Source: CAZXCK01 sp964639225
Lineage (GTDB): Bacteria; Chloroflexota; Anaerolineae; Aggregatilineales; Phototrophicaceae
Assembly (NCBI GenBank): GCA_964639225.1
Contig: CAZXCK010000019.1
Location: 1 to 44,506, forward strand
Length of the DNA stretch: 44,506 nucleotides
Direction: 5' to 3'
Shown: piece after piece, positions 1 to 7,524 of the stretch
How the letters are laid out: each line of letters opens with the position of its first letter
Numbering within the stretch: position 1 is the stretch's first letter
Notes under the pieces: generated by a model
Told to the model about the DNA's origin: nothing
Seen by the model: the letters and a program-made list of their open reading frames with translations, nothing else
The model's database searches: none
Program-made: the position numbers and the translations under genes

Positions 1-55
1 AGGCAACGGCCTGCAAAGCCGATATTCTCCGGTTCGAATCCGGATGCCGCCTCCA
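1..55 (+). tRNA. tRNA-Cys (GCA), 5' end cut by the window
   Basis: The visible part runs from the end of the D-arm region to an encoded CCA (53-55). The anticodon loop CTGCAAA carries GCA at 13-15. The T arm is TCCGG (28-32), loop TTCGAAT, CCGGA (40-44), and the 3' acceptor strand is TGCCGCC (45-51) with discriminator T. The 5' half lies outside the window. An integrase gene ends 75 bp downstream, which makes the 3' end of this tRNA the likely attachment site of the adjoining element. I did not find a second copy of the tRNA 3' end in the window. Confidence 0.9.
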
Positions 56-91
56 ATTATTCCCCATAAACAGGGCTTTCCGGAGCCTCAT

Positions 92-119
92 AACTGGGAA
101 AATCCTTTCCCAGTTTTTT
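92..119 (+). terminator. Rho-independent terminator after tRNA-Cys
   Basis: A perfect 10-bp stem, AACTGGGAAA (92-101) and TTTCCCAGTT (106-115), closes a 4-nt loop and runs into a T tract on the plus strand. It lies about 40 bp after the tRNA and probably ends its transcript. The integrase converges on it from the other side. Confidence 0.8.
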
Positions 120-129
120 CCCAGACAAA

Positions 130-1320
130 CTATTCACTTTTCTTCTTAATCTCCACCACTTCAGCTTTGCCCCTCAGCTTCTCTACCGCTTCTTGATAAA
201 GATCCCGGTCGTGATTTGAAGGAAGTATATACCTCTCCATCGCCTTGCTTGCATGGCGGCTGCCGCCCTTCCTTACCTGTTCCGGAGATAGGACTTTTGA
301 CACGGCTGTCATGGTGCTGTGTTTGGTTCCGGGGTACAGGGTCACATCCTTAACCCCCAATTTCTCACAAGCCCGCTTCCACCAACGATTAAAAACTTTC
401 ACGCTGAATTGCTCACCTGCCACAATGCCGGACTGCCCTGGCGCATGCCGAAACAGCGGTACATCGGGCAAAGCGGTAGGCAGGGACCGGATCAGATCAA
501 TTTCAGCCTGGTTCAAAACTGCCTGCTTACTTGTGTCCTGGCCCTCTTTCGGGTACTTGACCATGATAAGTCCATACTCAAGCATGACATCGCCCTCAGC
601 CACCTTGACCAGCTCCCCAGGCCGCACGTTGCTGTTATGGGCCAATATGCTTATACCGAGCCATACCCGAGGATTGGTTTCGCCCGATATTTCCCACACC
701 TTGTCGATAATTTTCTGTTGGGTGCCAATATCCACGATTCTGCGCCACCCAAGTTGGAATTTGATATTTGGGATGTCCGGCATACGAATTTTTTCTCGCC
801 GGCAGGTCCAGGCAAAAAATTGGTGCAGGGTTCCCCGGATTTCTGAGCGGGTTTTGTCGCTGATCGGCTCTCCGGTCTTATGTTTTTTGTGATCGGCATA
901 AAGAAAGTCCTCAATTTCTCCATCGGTTATTGACTTGATGTTCTTATCGCCGAAATGGTCCACGGCCCGGTTAATATTCTTTCTGAGGTTGGATAAGGTG
1001 GTGGGTTTAATGTTTTCCTTTGCCTTCTGAATCAACCATTTCTCGGTCTGATTGCTAAAGGACAGGGGGTTGTCGGCCTGAAAGTCGCGCGAGTCATAAT
1101 CGCCACCCTGGTATTGCCAGCGCAGATAATTCAGGAATTGTTCGGCTGCCTGGACACTATCAAATCGTTTTTTGGTTTTAACGAAATGTACCCGGCATTT
1201 GCCAAAATGCGGGACTTCCTTGTGGCCGTTGCCGCAAAACATCCCGGCGCGGTTGGCGTCATAACGAAACGCTTTGCCGCAGACCGGGCACTTCTCGTCA
1301 GTATAGATGCCGCCCAACAT
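130..1320 (-). CDS. int: Tyrosine recombinase (integrase) with N-terminal zinc ribbon
   Basis: This is a site-specific recombinase that would integrate and excise the element at the adjoining tRNA-Cys. Numbered from the ATG at 1320, a Cys/His-rich zinc-ribbon-like segment (CPxC near 11, then C, H and C to about 42) precedes a core-binding domain (about 85-170) and the catalytic domain. Candidate catalytic residues are R233 (NVRPGEL), K333-H334 (TKHS), R355-H356 and the nucleophile Y364 (MERYI). The usual second Arg of the LRHT box appears to be Lys, as in some related integrases. The start at 1320 is chosen because GGGGAGG lies 7 nt upstream; longer in-frame starts would bury that site. Gene and tRNA are arranged as in most tRNA-targeted islands. 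Confidence 0.9.
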   Translation of the reverse strand: MLGGIYTDEKCPVCGKAFRYDANRAGMFCGNGHKEVPHFGKCRVHFVKTKKRFDSVQAAEQFLNYLRWQYQGGDYDSRDFQADNPLSFSNQTEKWLIQKAKENIKPTTLSNLRKNINRAVDHFGDKNIKSITDGEIEDFLYADHKKHKTGEPISDKTRSEIRGTLHQFFAWTCRREKIRMPDIPNIKFQLGWRRIVDIGTQQKIIDKVWEISGETNPRVWLGISILAHNSNVRPGELVKVAEGDVMLEYGLIMVKYPKEGQDTSKQAVLNQAEIDLIRSLPTALPDVPLFRHAPGQSGIVAGEQFSVKVFNRWWKRACEKLGVKDVTLYPGTKHSTMTAVSKVLSPEQVRKGGSRHASKAMERYILPSNHDRDLYQEAVEKLRGKAEVVEIKKKSE

Positions 1321-1395
1321 ACACATACCTCCCCGGATAGAGTTATCTCCTGGTAGATTATTGCATATGCCGGGCCTTTTCAACATTTTTAAATT

Positions 1396-1749
1396 TTACT
1401 CTATTCTGTATTGCAGTAAGTTCGTTCCCTCAAATTTCCGGGCCTTCCGTTCCGCCGTGCGATACCTCAACCAGTGCAAAGCTTCCTCGATTTTCGTGAG
1501 TGCCAGGGCGTTTTCCCGGCAAGCAAACGGCCCTGCCTGAAACCATCGCAACCGGTCAATCACGATGACGCGCAAAACCAAGGCTTTCAGCACTGTGAAC
1601 ACGCCGATCACAAGGCCTGAAGGGCGATGCGCTACGCCGCGAGTTCCATCGCCCGGGGCATAAGTCACGAAATCCCCGTTCTCAGCCCTCACCTCAACCT
1701 GGGCGTGTCTCCAATTTGCAACAGTTTTTACGTTGCCGAGTGTATCCAA
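1396..1749 (-). CDS. Small phage protein with Acb2/Tad1-like hairpin domain
   Basis: This 117-residue protein starts with TTG, preceded by AAAGGAACGAAAG as ribosome binding site. The first half has no motif I recognise. The C-terminal ~45 residues (CRENALALTKIEEALHWL, then RTAERKARKFEGT) resemble the helical hairpin of Acb2/Tad1-type phage proteins, whose characterised members sequester cyclic nucleotide signals of CBASS or Thoeris. The match is from memory of the family pattern and no ligand-binding residue can be verified here. It lies upstream of int on the same strand, with its own promoter at 1782-1810. It could equally be an uncharacterised phage housekeeping protein that shares the fold. 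Confidence 0.55.
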   Translation of the reverse strand: MDTLGNVKTVANWRHAQVEVRAENGDFVTYAPGDGTRGVAHRPSGLVIGVFTVLKALVLRVIVIDRLRWFQAGPFACRENALALTKIEEALHWLRYRTAERKARKFEGTNLLQYRIE

Positions 1750-1781
1750 CTTTCGTTCCTTTCTTTTTACCTGATAGCCTT

Positions 1782-1810
1782 TTTGTACAAATAATAATGT
1801 ACTATGTCAA
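1782..1810 (-). promoter_or_regulatory. Promoter with palindromic operator for the 1749 gene
   Basis: Read on the minus strand, TTGACA (1810-1805) is followed after 17 nt by TACAAA (1787-1782). The -10 lies inside the perfect 10-bp palindrome TTTGTACAAA (1782-1791), so a dimeric repressor could block it. Transcription would start near 1775, about 25 nt before the TTG codon. Confidence 0.5.
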
Positions 1811-1868
1811 TAAAAGTATTCAAAAAAACAAAATTAATTAAATTAGTATATAAAATTTTATATTATGC

Positions 1869-1942
1869 AAAAAAAAAGCCCCCGGCGGTTTACCGGAGGC
1901 TTTGTTCAAGGAAATAAAAAAGCCCCCGGGGTATCCGGAGGC
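1869..1942 (-). terminator. Tandem terminators after the repressor gene
   Basis: Two near-identical hairpins (about 1878-1900 and 1922-1942) have stems GCCTCCGG / CCGGGGGC on the minus strand. Each is followed on that strand by a T tract (1877-1869 and 1921-1915). They lie after the stop of the minus-strand regulator at 2014 and would isolate it from the 1749 gene. The A+T-rich remainder of 1750-2013 holds only the promoter listed at 1782-1810. Confidence 0.75.
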
Positions 1943-2013
1943 TTTGCAATCCTTACAGTATGTCAGACGGGCAACGCGGCCCGATCAGTTTTTATGATAC
2001 ATAACGCCGGGTA

Positions 2014-2577
2014 TCACTCCAGACCGAACGTGTCTTTGAAAAACATCAGGGCATGATGGTAAAATTCAGCACTGGACATGGTTCCTTCTATATACGCTTC
2101 CACCATATCCTTATGCCAGGAGTACACGCATGCCTCGGTGATCACTTCAGGTTTTCTCACCCCCGCATCTTTTGCGGCCAACTGGACGATGAGTAAGGGG
2201 CGCTCGGTTAGTGGCGCCTGGTTCACTTTCTCTTGATGAATAAACCAGTATCCGGTCGTTAACAGGAGATACCCCGCGGTTAACATTTCAGGTACGGAAA
2301 CCTCTAAAAATTGTGCTATCTGGTCCTTATTGTCATCGTTAATCCGGGCCCTGCCTGAGATCATGTTGCTCACGTACTGTTTGCCCACTCCCAATTTTTT
2401 AGCCAACGCCTTTCGGCTGCCGTGGCCCTTATCATTGAGCATGCGGGCAGCCGCCGCCCGGAAGCAATCGCTGGTGGGTGGTTCCGGTAATTTCTCTTCT
2501 TTCATTTTCTCGTTTCTTCCTTGGGTAAAAGGTTCCCTCTTCTTATTACGGATTATAAAACGCTCATGCCTTATCAT
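2014..2577 (-). CDS. XRE-family repressor of the phage-like element
   Basis: This is a probable CI/Stl-like master regulator of 187 residues. A helix-turn-helix is visible in the segment SRKALAKKLGVGKQYVSNMI, followed by ARINDDNKDQIAQFLEV. The C-terminal half (from about 120) is of unknown type. It is divergent from the Cro-like gene at 2755, the usual arrangement of a genetic switch. The ATG at 2577 has a GGAGG 4 nt upstream; an alternative start at 2505 (MKEEKLPEP) would give a more typical N-terminus. Two terminators follow it. No peptidase Ser-Lys pair of the LexA/CI type is evident, so control by an anti-repressor protein is possible. Confidence 0.75.
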   Translation of the reverse strand: MIRHERFIIRNKKREPFTQGRNEKMKEEKLPEPPTSDCFRAAAARMLNDKGHGSRKALAKKLGVGKQYVSNMISGRARINDDNKDQIAQFLEVSVPEMLTAGYLLLTTGYWFIHQEKVNQAPLTERPLLIVQLAAKDAGVRKPEVITEACVYSWHKDMVEAYIEGTMSSAEFYHHALMFFKDTFGLE

Positions 2578-2622
2578 CAGGCCTCCTCTCCCCCCCCACC
2601 ACCGTTTTAAGTTTTGTATTTA

Positions 2623-2638
2623 ATGATACTCTTATCAT
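2623..2638. promoter_or_regulatory. Inverted-repeat operator between repressor and Cro-like gene
   Basis: ATGATA (2623-2628) and TATCAT (2633-2638) form a perfect inverted repeat with a 4-nt spacer in the divergent control region 2578-2754. A possible plus-strand promoter, TTGACG (2682-2687), is followed after 17 nt by TATCAG (2705-2710). On the minus strand TTGACT (2669-2664) could serve the repressor, but its -10 is poor. Confidence 0.45.
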
Positions 2639-2754
2639 CGTTAGTAAATATTTTCATGTACAAAGTCAATAGATAAATCGCTTGACGGAAAAATTTTTAT
2701 ACAGTATCAGGTTGAATAAACAAATTTTAACAAATACACAAAAAGGAGTTAAAC

Positions 2755-2982
2755 ATGACAAACAGTTCACCTCCCACCTGGCGCCACGGAGATCGGGTCA
2801 AACTGGCCACTCAAGTGGGCATAACCCGACAACACCTCTGCCACATTCTCAAAGGCCGCATGCGGGCCTCGACGCCGGAACTGGCGGAGAGTCTGATGCT
2901 GGCCGCACACGACATGGGGTATCAAACCTCGATCATGGATTGGATGTTCCCAGGCCGTTCCGACAACAAACTTTTTGGCTAA
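2755..2982 (+). CDS. Small Cro-like helix-turn-helix protein
   Basis: This 75-residue protein has a helix-turn-helix in DRVKLATQVGITRQHLCHIL followed by KGRMRASTPELAESLM. The start is fixed by AAAAAGGAG, 6 nt before the ATG. It is the first gene of the rightward operon and lies opposite the repressor at 2577, so it probably acts as the counter-regulator (Cro/Str role). It is separated from the primase gene by 18 nt and is probably co-transcribed with it. Confidence 0.7.
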   Translation: MTNSSPPTWRHGDRVKLATQVGITRQHLCHILKGRMRASTPELAESLMLAAHDMGYQTSIMDWMFPGRSDNKLFG

Positions 2983-3000
2983 ACGTAAACGAGGTTTTTT

Positions 3001-5028
3001 ATGAATGATGAAGCTGCGCGCTTCGCGCTATATGCCGCGGAGACGTTGGGTTGGCACGTCTTTCCCGTACGGCACGGATGCGCCAAACCGCCCCTGGTCA
3101 AGTGGACCGACAACGCAAGCGACGACCCCGAACAGATCAAGGCCTGGGCCCGGGAGCACCCCGGCTGCAACTGGGGGGTTAATTGCGGAGACTCCGGGCT
3201 TGCGGTTGTCGACGTGGACGACAAGTCCGACAAGGCCGGATCCGAGACCCTGATCGGCCATGAACTCGATGGACAGGTCTTTCCCGCTACCCGTATACAC
3301 AAAACCCCCTCCGGATACCATTATATATACGCCGGCGGTATCAAGACCTCGGTCGAGGGTCTCGGTCGCGGCCTGGACACGCGCTCCATCGGCGGATACA
3401 TTGTGCTCCCCGGATCCGTTAAAGACGGTCGGCCGTACACCGTGGAAAAAGACCGGCCGATATGTGACGTCCCTGCCTGGATATCAGAATCACTCAAACA
3501 GGTAAAAGAAAAAGATGACACCGCGACCACCCCGAGTGTCGAACTCGACCTGCCGCACAATCTGCTAAACGCCGTCGAATACCTGCAGACCGCGCCCCCC
3601 GCCCTTGAAGGCGCCGGCGGAGATGCGCGAACGTTTAGCGTCATCGCGCGCCTGCGAGACATGGGGGTCTCCCCGGGCGTTGCCCTGGACCTGATGTCCC
3701 GGTTTTACAACGGCCGGTGTCAGCCCCCATGGGACTTTGAAGACCTGCAGACCAAGGTGGCCAATGCTTACAAGTACGCCAGCAACCCGGTCGGGACAGA
3801 CACCGCGGCCGCGGCTTTCACCCCCGTGGAACCTGATGAGCCCTCCCACATTTTCGCCGATCAGACACCAAAACCCATTGTCGGCTATAACATGAGTGAT
3901 ATCCAGGCCTGGCCGGACGTTCGGCGCGGATGGATACTGCAGACCCGTCTTTGCCGCCAATTCGTGACTTTGACCATTGCAGGGCCAGGAACTGGTAAAT
4001 CAGGTGAGTCCCTGGTCGAGGCCGCCGCCATCGCAAGCGGGCACGATATCGCGCCGTATCCGGTGGCGGGAAAAGATCCCTTGAAAGTGCTGGTCTATAA
4101 CAACGAGGACTCGATCGATGAGATGCGGCAGAAGATTTTGTCTATTTTTGATTATCACGCGATAGACTGGGAGTATCTCAAAAACATCACCTTGGCCTCC
4201 GGAGAAAGCAATGCGATGGTACTGCTGACCCAGGAGAGGGACTCGGTCAATGTAACCAAAAACGTGCGTTATCTGATCGAGTTTATCAAGGAGAACGATA
4301 TCAGTGTCGCGATCCTGGATCCGGTGGTGTCGCTGCATGACGTCGCGGAGAATGACAACGGGGCAATAGACAAGCTGGGCCAGGTGTGTACAACCATTGC
4401 CCAGGAGACCAACTGCGCCCTTAACCTGGTGCATCATAGTCGCAAACGAAACAAGAGTGACGGTGTGGGCGATATGGAGATCGGCCGCGGCGCCTCTGCC
4501 TTGGCGGCCCGGGCCCGGATCATACATACCCTGGCAACCATGAATGAGGATGAGGCGCGTATCCGGGCGATCAGCAAGGCGCACATAAAGAACTACGTGC
4601 GCATGGATATGGCAAAAAACAACCTGTGCGCAGCAGTCCCGGAACCGGTGTGGCTGGAAAAAGCCTCCCACGTCCGCCCCCACGGCGAATCGTTCATGGT
4701 GATGCAAAAAGCGGATCTGGTCTCATGCGACGGCATACGCGAAGAGGACCGTCCGTTAATAGAGGCCCTGGCGGGGACATTACAACCGGGCGAGACGTAT
4801 AATCTGAATGAAACCGTAGAGTGGTGCGTTGACTCTTTGCCCAACCTGGCCGCTGCGTACGGCAGCAAACCGAGTTTTCGCAGGAGTCTGCAACGTATGT
4901 TGGAGCATGGGGTCGAAGTTGATGGCAAGCACTTGCGGTATTTCACGACAGCAAAAAAACCTGGCACAAATGGCACCAACTGGATCGTTTGCAACGCGGT
5001 AGGCACCTACCAGGTGGAGGAAATTTAA
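3001..5028 (+). CDS. Bifunctional primase-polymerase / RepA-like helicase
   Basis: This is the replication initiator of the element, 675 residues. The N-terminal Prim-Pol domain (about 5-165) shows the metal-binding acids D71 and D73 (LAVVDVDD), TPSGYHYIY near 103, and the GLDTRSIGGYIVLPGS block. The C-terminal part is a RepA/AAA_25-type hexameric ATPase with Walker A GPGTGKS (K333) and Walker B-like VAILDPVVS near 440. Its start follows GAGG in the short gap after the Cro-like gene. It immediately precedes the iteron-rich region, as primases of P4-like and PICI satellites precede their origins. It probably opens and primes that origin. Confidence 0.88.
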   Translation: MNDEAARFALYAAETLGWHVFPVRHGCAKPPLVKWTDNASDDPEQIKAWAREHPGCNWGVNCGDSGLAVVDVDDKSDKAGSETLIGHELDGQVFPATRIHKTPSGYHYIYAGGIKTSVEGLGRGLDTRSIGGYIVLPGSVKDGRPYTVEKDRPICDVPAWISESLKQVKEKDDTATTPSVELDLPHNLLNAVEYLQTAPPALEGAGGDARTFSVIARLRDMGVSPGVALDLMSRFYNGRCQPPWDFEDLQTKVANAYKYASNPVGTDTAAAAFTPVEPDEPSHIFADQTPKPIVGYNMSDIQAWPDVRRGWILQTRLCRQFVTLTIAGPGTGKSGESLVEAAAIASGHDIAPYPVAGKDPLKVLVYNNEDSIDEMRQKILSIFDYHAIDWEYLKNITLASGESNAMVLLTQERDSVNVTKNVRYLIEFIKENDISVAILDPVVSLHDVAENDNGAIDKLGQVCTTIAQETNCALNLVHHSRKRNKSDGVGDMEIGRGASALAARARIIHTLATMNEDEARIRAISKAHIKNYVRMDMAKNNLCAAVPEPVWLEKASHVRPHGESFMVMQKADLVSCDGIREEDRPLIEALAGTLQPGETYNLNETVEWCVDSLPNLAAAYGSKPSFRRSLQRMLEHGVEVDGKHLRYFTTAKKPGTNGTNWIVCNAVGTYQVEEI

Positions 5029-5035
5029 TGCTTGT

Positions 5036-5777
5036 AAGGTTTTCACNNNNNNNNNNNNNNNNNNNNNNNNNNNNNNNNNNNNNNNNNNNNNNNNNNNNNN
5101 NNNNNNNNNNNNNNNNNNNNNNNNNNNNNNNNNNNNNNNNNNNNNNAAAAAAACTTTGCGCAATCAGGTACTTACGTTACCGTTTTCAAGGTTTTCACAT
5201 ACAGAGTGAAAACCTGAAAACCTCCATCATACGCGGGTTTGTGGCTAACGCCAAAAATCCAGGGCAAAAACGGGGTTAAAATGAGGTTTACATCCCAAAT
5301 ACAAGGTTTTCACAAAAAAACTTTGCGCAATCAGGTACTTACGTTACCGTTTTCAAGGTTTTCACATATAAGGTGAAAACCTGAAAACCTTTGTACAATC
5401 AAATGCTTATAGCCGAGGCAAAAAAGATGAAAATTTTCTTTATTTCAACACCCATCAGGCGGAGGTTTTCACAGAGGCCCCGACGCCAACGCCTATGGGC
5501 GCAACGTCGACGCCTATGCTCCAGTAAATTTTTCAAAAAATGTCAAAAATTGAAATTTTTCGATTTCTCGACGTTGCGCCCAAGGGGGTTCGCGAGGTTT
5601 TCACGGTTTTCACGGCTCAACCATAGGGGTTTTCAGGTTTTCAGAGGTTTTCACACTTGGGGTGAAAACCTGAAAACGTTGCGCATCCAGGTACTTACAC
5701 ACGACTATACAGGTTTTCACGCCTTATTGTTTTCACTCCCCGCAAACCCGCGTATGGCGGAGGTTTTCAGGTTTTCA
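5036..5777. repeat. Iteron array, probable replication origin
   Basis: The motif GGTTTTCA(C/G) occurs many times on the plus strand, for example at 5190, 5305, 5357, 5464, 5596, 5605, 5628, 5636, 5646, 5712, 5762 and 5770. A paired inverted form, GTGAAAACCTGAAAAC, occurs at 5206, 5373 and 5662, so some units can form cruciforms. A longer direct repeat of about 76 bp occurs at 5147-5222 and 5314-5389; its first 55 bp look identical. An inverted repeat, GGGCGCAACGTCG, lies at 5497-5509 with its complement at 5569-5581. A run of alternating T and A near 5783-5800 could be the unwinding element. The region 5029-5884 has no convincing gene. Placement after the primase suggests an origin. Confidence 0.75.
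5047..5146. other. Assembly gap (100 N) inside the repeat array
   Basis: Exactly 100 N is the usual placeholder for a gap of unknown length. The bases before it (AAGGTTTTCAC, 5036-5046) and after it (a run of seven A, then CTTTGCGC, from 5147) are contiguous at 5303-5325. The gap therefore lies within a repeated unit, and the array was probably collapsed by the assembler. Any open reading frame spanning it is artificial. Confidence 0.95.
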
Positions 5778-5884
5778 GGGGGGTATATATAAATATATAT
5801 GTTCCGGCTTTTAATGCCGGAATACATATTAATTTTTTCCCGGGATTGAAAAAGGGAAAACGGGAAAATGTCGAGAGGATAATC

Positions 5885-6235
5885 ATGGGAAAAATGTCGA
5901 GGGAGAAAGGCAAGCGGGGTGAGCGTGAGCTGGTCCGCCTGGCAAAAGCCTGCGGCTTTTTGGCCAGAAGGGGGCAGCAGTACAAAGGCACTCCGGATTC
6001 CCCGGATGTTGTGATCGAGGCGCCGGTGCCGCTGCACTCGGAGGTAAAGCGCGTGGAGAGTTTCGCGCTTTACTCATCCCTGGAGCAAGCGCGCCAGGGG
6101 GCGGCTCCGTGGGAGATCCCGGTGGTTTGGCACCGGAGAAACGATTTTGATTGGGTCACGGTGCTTGGCGCCAAGGACTTTTTTGCATTATTAACTTTGC
6201 TCCAGGCGAGCAAAAACGGAAAGGGAGAAAGCTGA
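5885..6235 (+). CDS. Small PD-(D/E)XK nuclease, Holliday-resolvase-like
   Basis: This 116-residue protein starts KGKRGERELVRLAKACGF, continues with SPDVVIE and then EVKRVE. The order E, D, ExK is that of small archaeal-type resolvases and VRR-NUC-like phage nucleases. The ATG at 5885 is preferred to an upstream in-frame start because GAGAGGA lies just before it. It probably resolves or trims branched DNA made during replication of the element. Its stop overlaps the next start (TGATG), so the two genes are translationally coupled. Confidence 0.65.
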   Translation: MGKMSREKGKRGERELVRLAKACGFLARRGQQYKGTPDSPDVVIEAPVPLHSEVKRVESFALYSSLEQARQGAAPWEIPVVWHRRNDFDWVTVLGAKDFFALLTLLQASKNGKGES

Positions 6236-6843
6236 TGGAAGGGTGTATCGAAATCGAGGCAAGCCGCCCGGCGGTTAAATGGTTCGGGGGTCTCATGGAG
6301 ATGAAGCTGCGTAAAAACGATCACAAAGGCGATGCGTCCAGTGTTTCGCAGGATTATCTATACATGCGCATGATTGAAGAGATGCGAGAACTGGAGGCGA
6401 GTTTACAGGCTGAGCACATCGATGGCATGGAGGTGGCGTTTGAGGCGGCAGACGTTGCAAACTTCGCGATGATGGTTGCATGTAACGCTTTAAGGCCTGG
6501 GCTGGATGTACGTGATGCGGGAGAGGGAATTGCCGGCGCTAAACGATTGGACGTGGCGCCCGGGTATGAAATTCTTGCGGGGATCCTGGATGAAGCGCTC
6601 GCCCAGGCGCAAAGCGGCAAAGGGAAACAACGTCATGCCTGTGACGAGCCTTTTAAGGACCAGGAGATATGCCAGGGCGCACGTAAATGCGGCCCCGGTG
6701 CGATGGCTTACCAGGTGCGCAAAAAGATCCTGGAGAGCATCCGGCTGCTGGATCAAAAAGGCGTTGCGGCCGCCGAGGGAGATGTCCTGGGGGCTATTGT
6801 ATACGCGGCGGCTCAGTTGATTGTTATGCGTGAGATGAAGTGA
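6235..6843 (+). CDS. MazG-like nucleotide pyrophosphohydrolase domain protein
   Basis: This 202-residue phage-type protein has an N-terminal half carrying EEMRELEASL and, about 25 residues later, EAADVANFAMM. That is the ExxE...ExxD pattern by which MazG-type enzymes bind Mg and hydrolyse nucleoside triphosphates. The C-terminal half (about 95-200) resembles short helical phage proteins but I do not recognise it. The start overlaps the preceding stop by one base, and AAAGGGAGAAAG serves as ribosome binding site. A role in nucleotide-pool control during replication is inferred from the family. Confidence 0.55.
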   Translation: MEGCIEIEASRPAVKWFGGLMEMKLRKNDHKGDASSVSQDYLYMRMIEEMRELEASLQAEHIDGMEVAFEAADVANFAMMVACNALRPGLDVRDAGEGIAGAKRLDVAPGYEILAGILDEALAQAQSGKGKQRHACDEPFKDQEICQGARKCGPGAMAYQVRKKILESIRLLDQKGVAAAEGDVLGAIVYAAAQLIVMREMK

Positions 6844-6916
6844 CGGTAGGGGTGGGGCGCCCCGGTCGAGTGACCTGAAAAAAAATTAAAATACCACATA
6901 TAGGTGTACAATCTTC

Positions 6917-6945
6917 TTGACGTACAACAATTTGTGTTAGATAAT
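6917..6945 (+). promoter_or_regulatory. Sigma-70-like promoter for terS
   Basis: TTGACG (6917-6922), a 17-nt spacer and GATAAT (6940-6945) form a good consensus promoter. Transcription would start near 6952, only about 3 nt before the ATG at 6955, so the terS message may be leaderless. The longer GTG-initiated frame from 6904 overlaps the promoter and is unlikely to be used. Confidence 0.6.
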
Positions 6946-6954
6946 GCATTCATC

Positions 6955-7521
6955 ATGAATAAAGCTTATCAAAAATTAAACCCGAAGCAGCAGAGGTTCT
7001 GCGATGAGTATTTGATCGACCGCAACGCCACACGTGCGTATCGCGTGGCGTACAACGCTAAAGACACGGTGGCCGGAGCGAACGGTGCGCGACTGCTTAA
7101 TAATGCTAAAATCCGCGCCGTTCTTGACGCGGCGATTCAAGCACAGCAGGAGCGCACAGAGATTACGGCAGATAAAACCTTACGTGAGACGGCTGCGCTG
7201 GCTTTCTCGGACATACGCAAGCTGTTTGAGGAGGACGGCAAGTTTAAGGATCTGCAAGACCTGGACGACGACACCGCGGCCGCATTGGCCAGCGTGGACG
7301 TCGTGACTATGCGCGATGGTCCGGAGGTCATGTATGTGAAAAAGATTAAATTCTGGGATAAAAACGCGGCCCTGGAAAAGCTTGGAAAGCATTTAAAACT
7401 CTTTGTCGAGCGCAAAGAGGTAACCGGCGAGGATGGAGGTCCGATTGTGCTTGAAGAGCGAATGAATCAGGCCCTGGAGCAGAAAGCAAAAATCCTGAAG
7501 GGCGCAACAGACGGGGAGTAG
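6955..7521 (+). CDS. terS: Terminase small subunit (Terminase_2 family)
   Basis: This is the DNA-recognition subunit of phage packaging, 188 residues. The N-terminal segment LNPKQQRFCDEYLIDRNATR, then AYRVAYNAKDTVAGANGARLL, is the characteristic helix-turn-helix of the family. The central part (TLRETAALAFSDIRKLF) and the helical tail also fit. The ATG at 6955 is chosen because a promoter ends just upstream and MNKAYQKLNPKQ is the natural N-terminus. No large terminase, portal or capsid gene follows. A lone terS is typical of satellites that redirect a helper phage's packaging, but a deleted prophage would look the same, and the next gene begins mid-domain. Confidence 0.85.
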   Translation: MNKAYQKLNPKQQRFCDEYLIDRNATRAYRVAYNAKDTVAGANGARLLNNAKIRAVLDAAIQAQQERTEITADKTLRETAALAFSDIRKLFEEDGKFKDLQDLDDDTAAALASVDVVTMRDGPEVMYVKKIKFWDKNAALEKLGKHLKLFVERKEVTGEDGGPIVLEERMNQALEQKAKILKGATDGE

Positions 7522-7524
7522 CCG

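Noticed and set aside
4780..5279. Open frames running through the N stretch
   Set aside because: The unknown bases are read as coding, so they are artefacts of the gap.
5190..5777. CRISPR array
   Set aside because: The repeats are short, unevenly spaced, in both orientations, and have no spacers of constant length.
5391..5792. 133-codon open frame across the iterons
   Set aside because: It is a translation of the GGTTTTCA repeats and has no ribosome site or natural composition.
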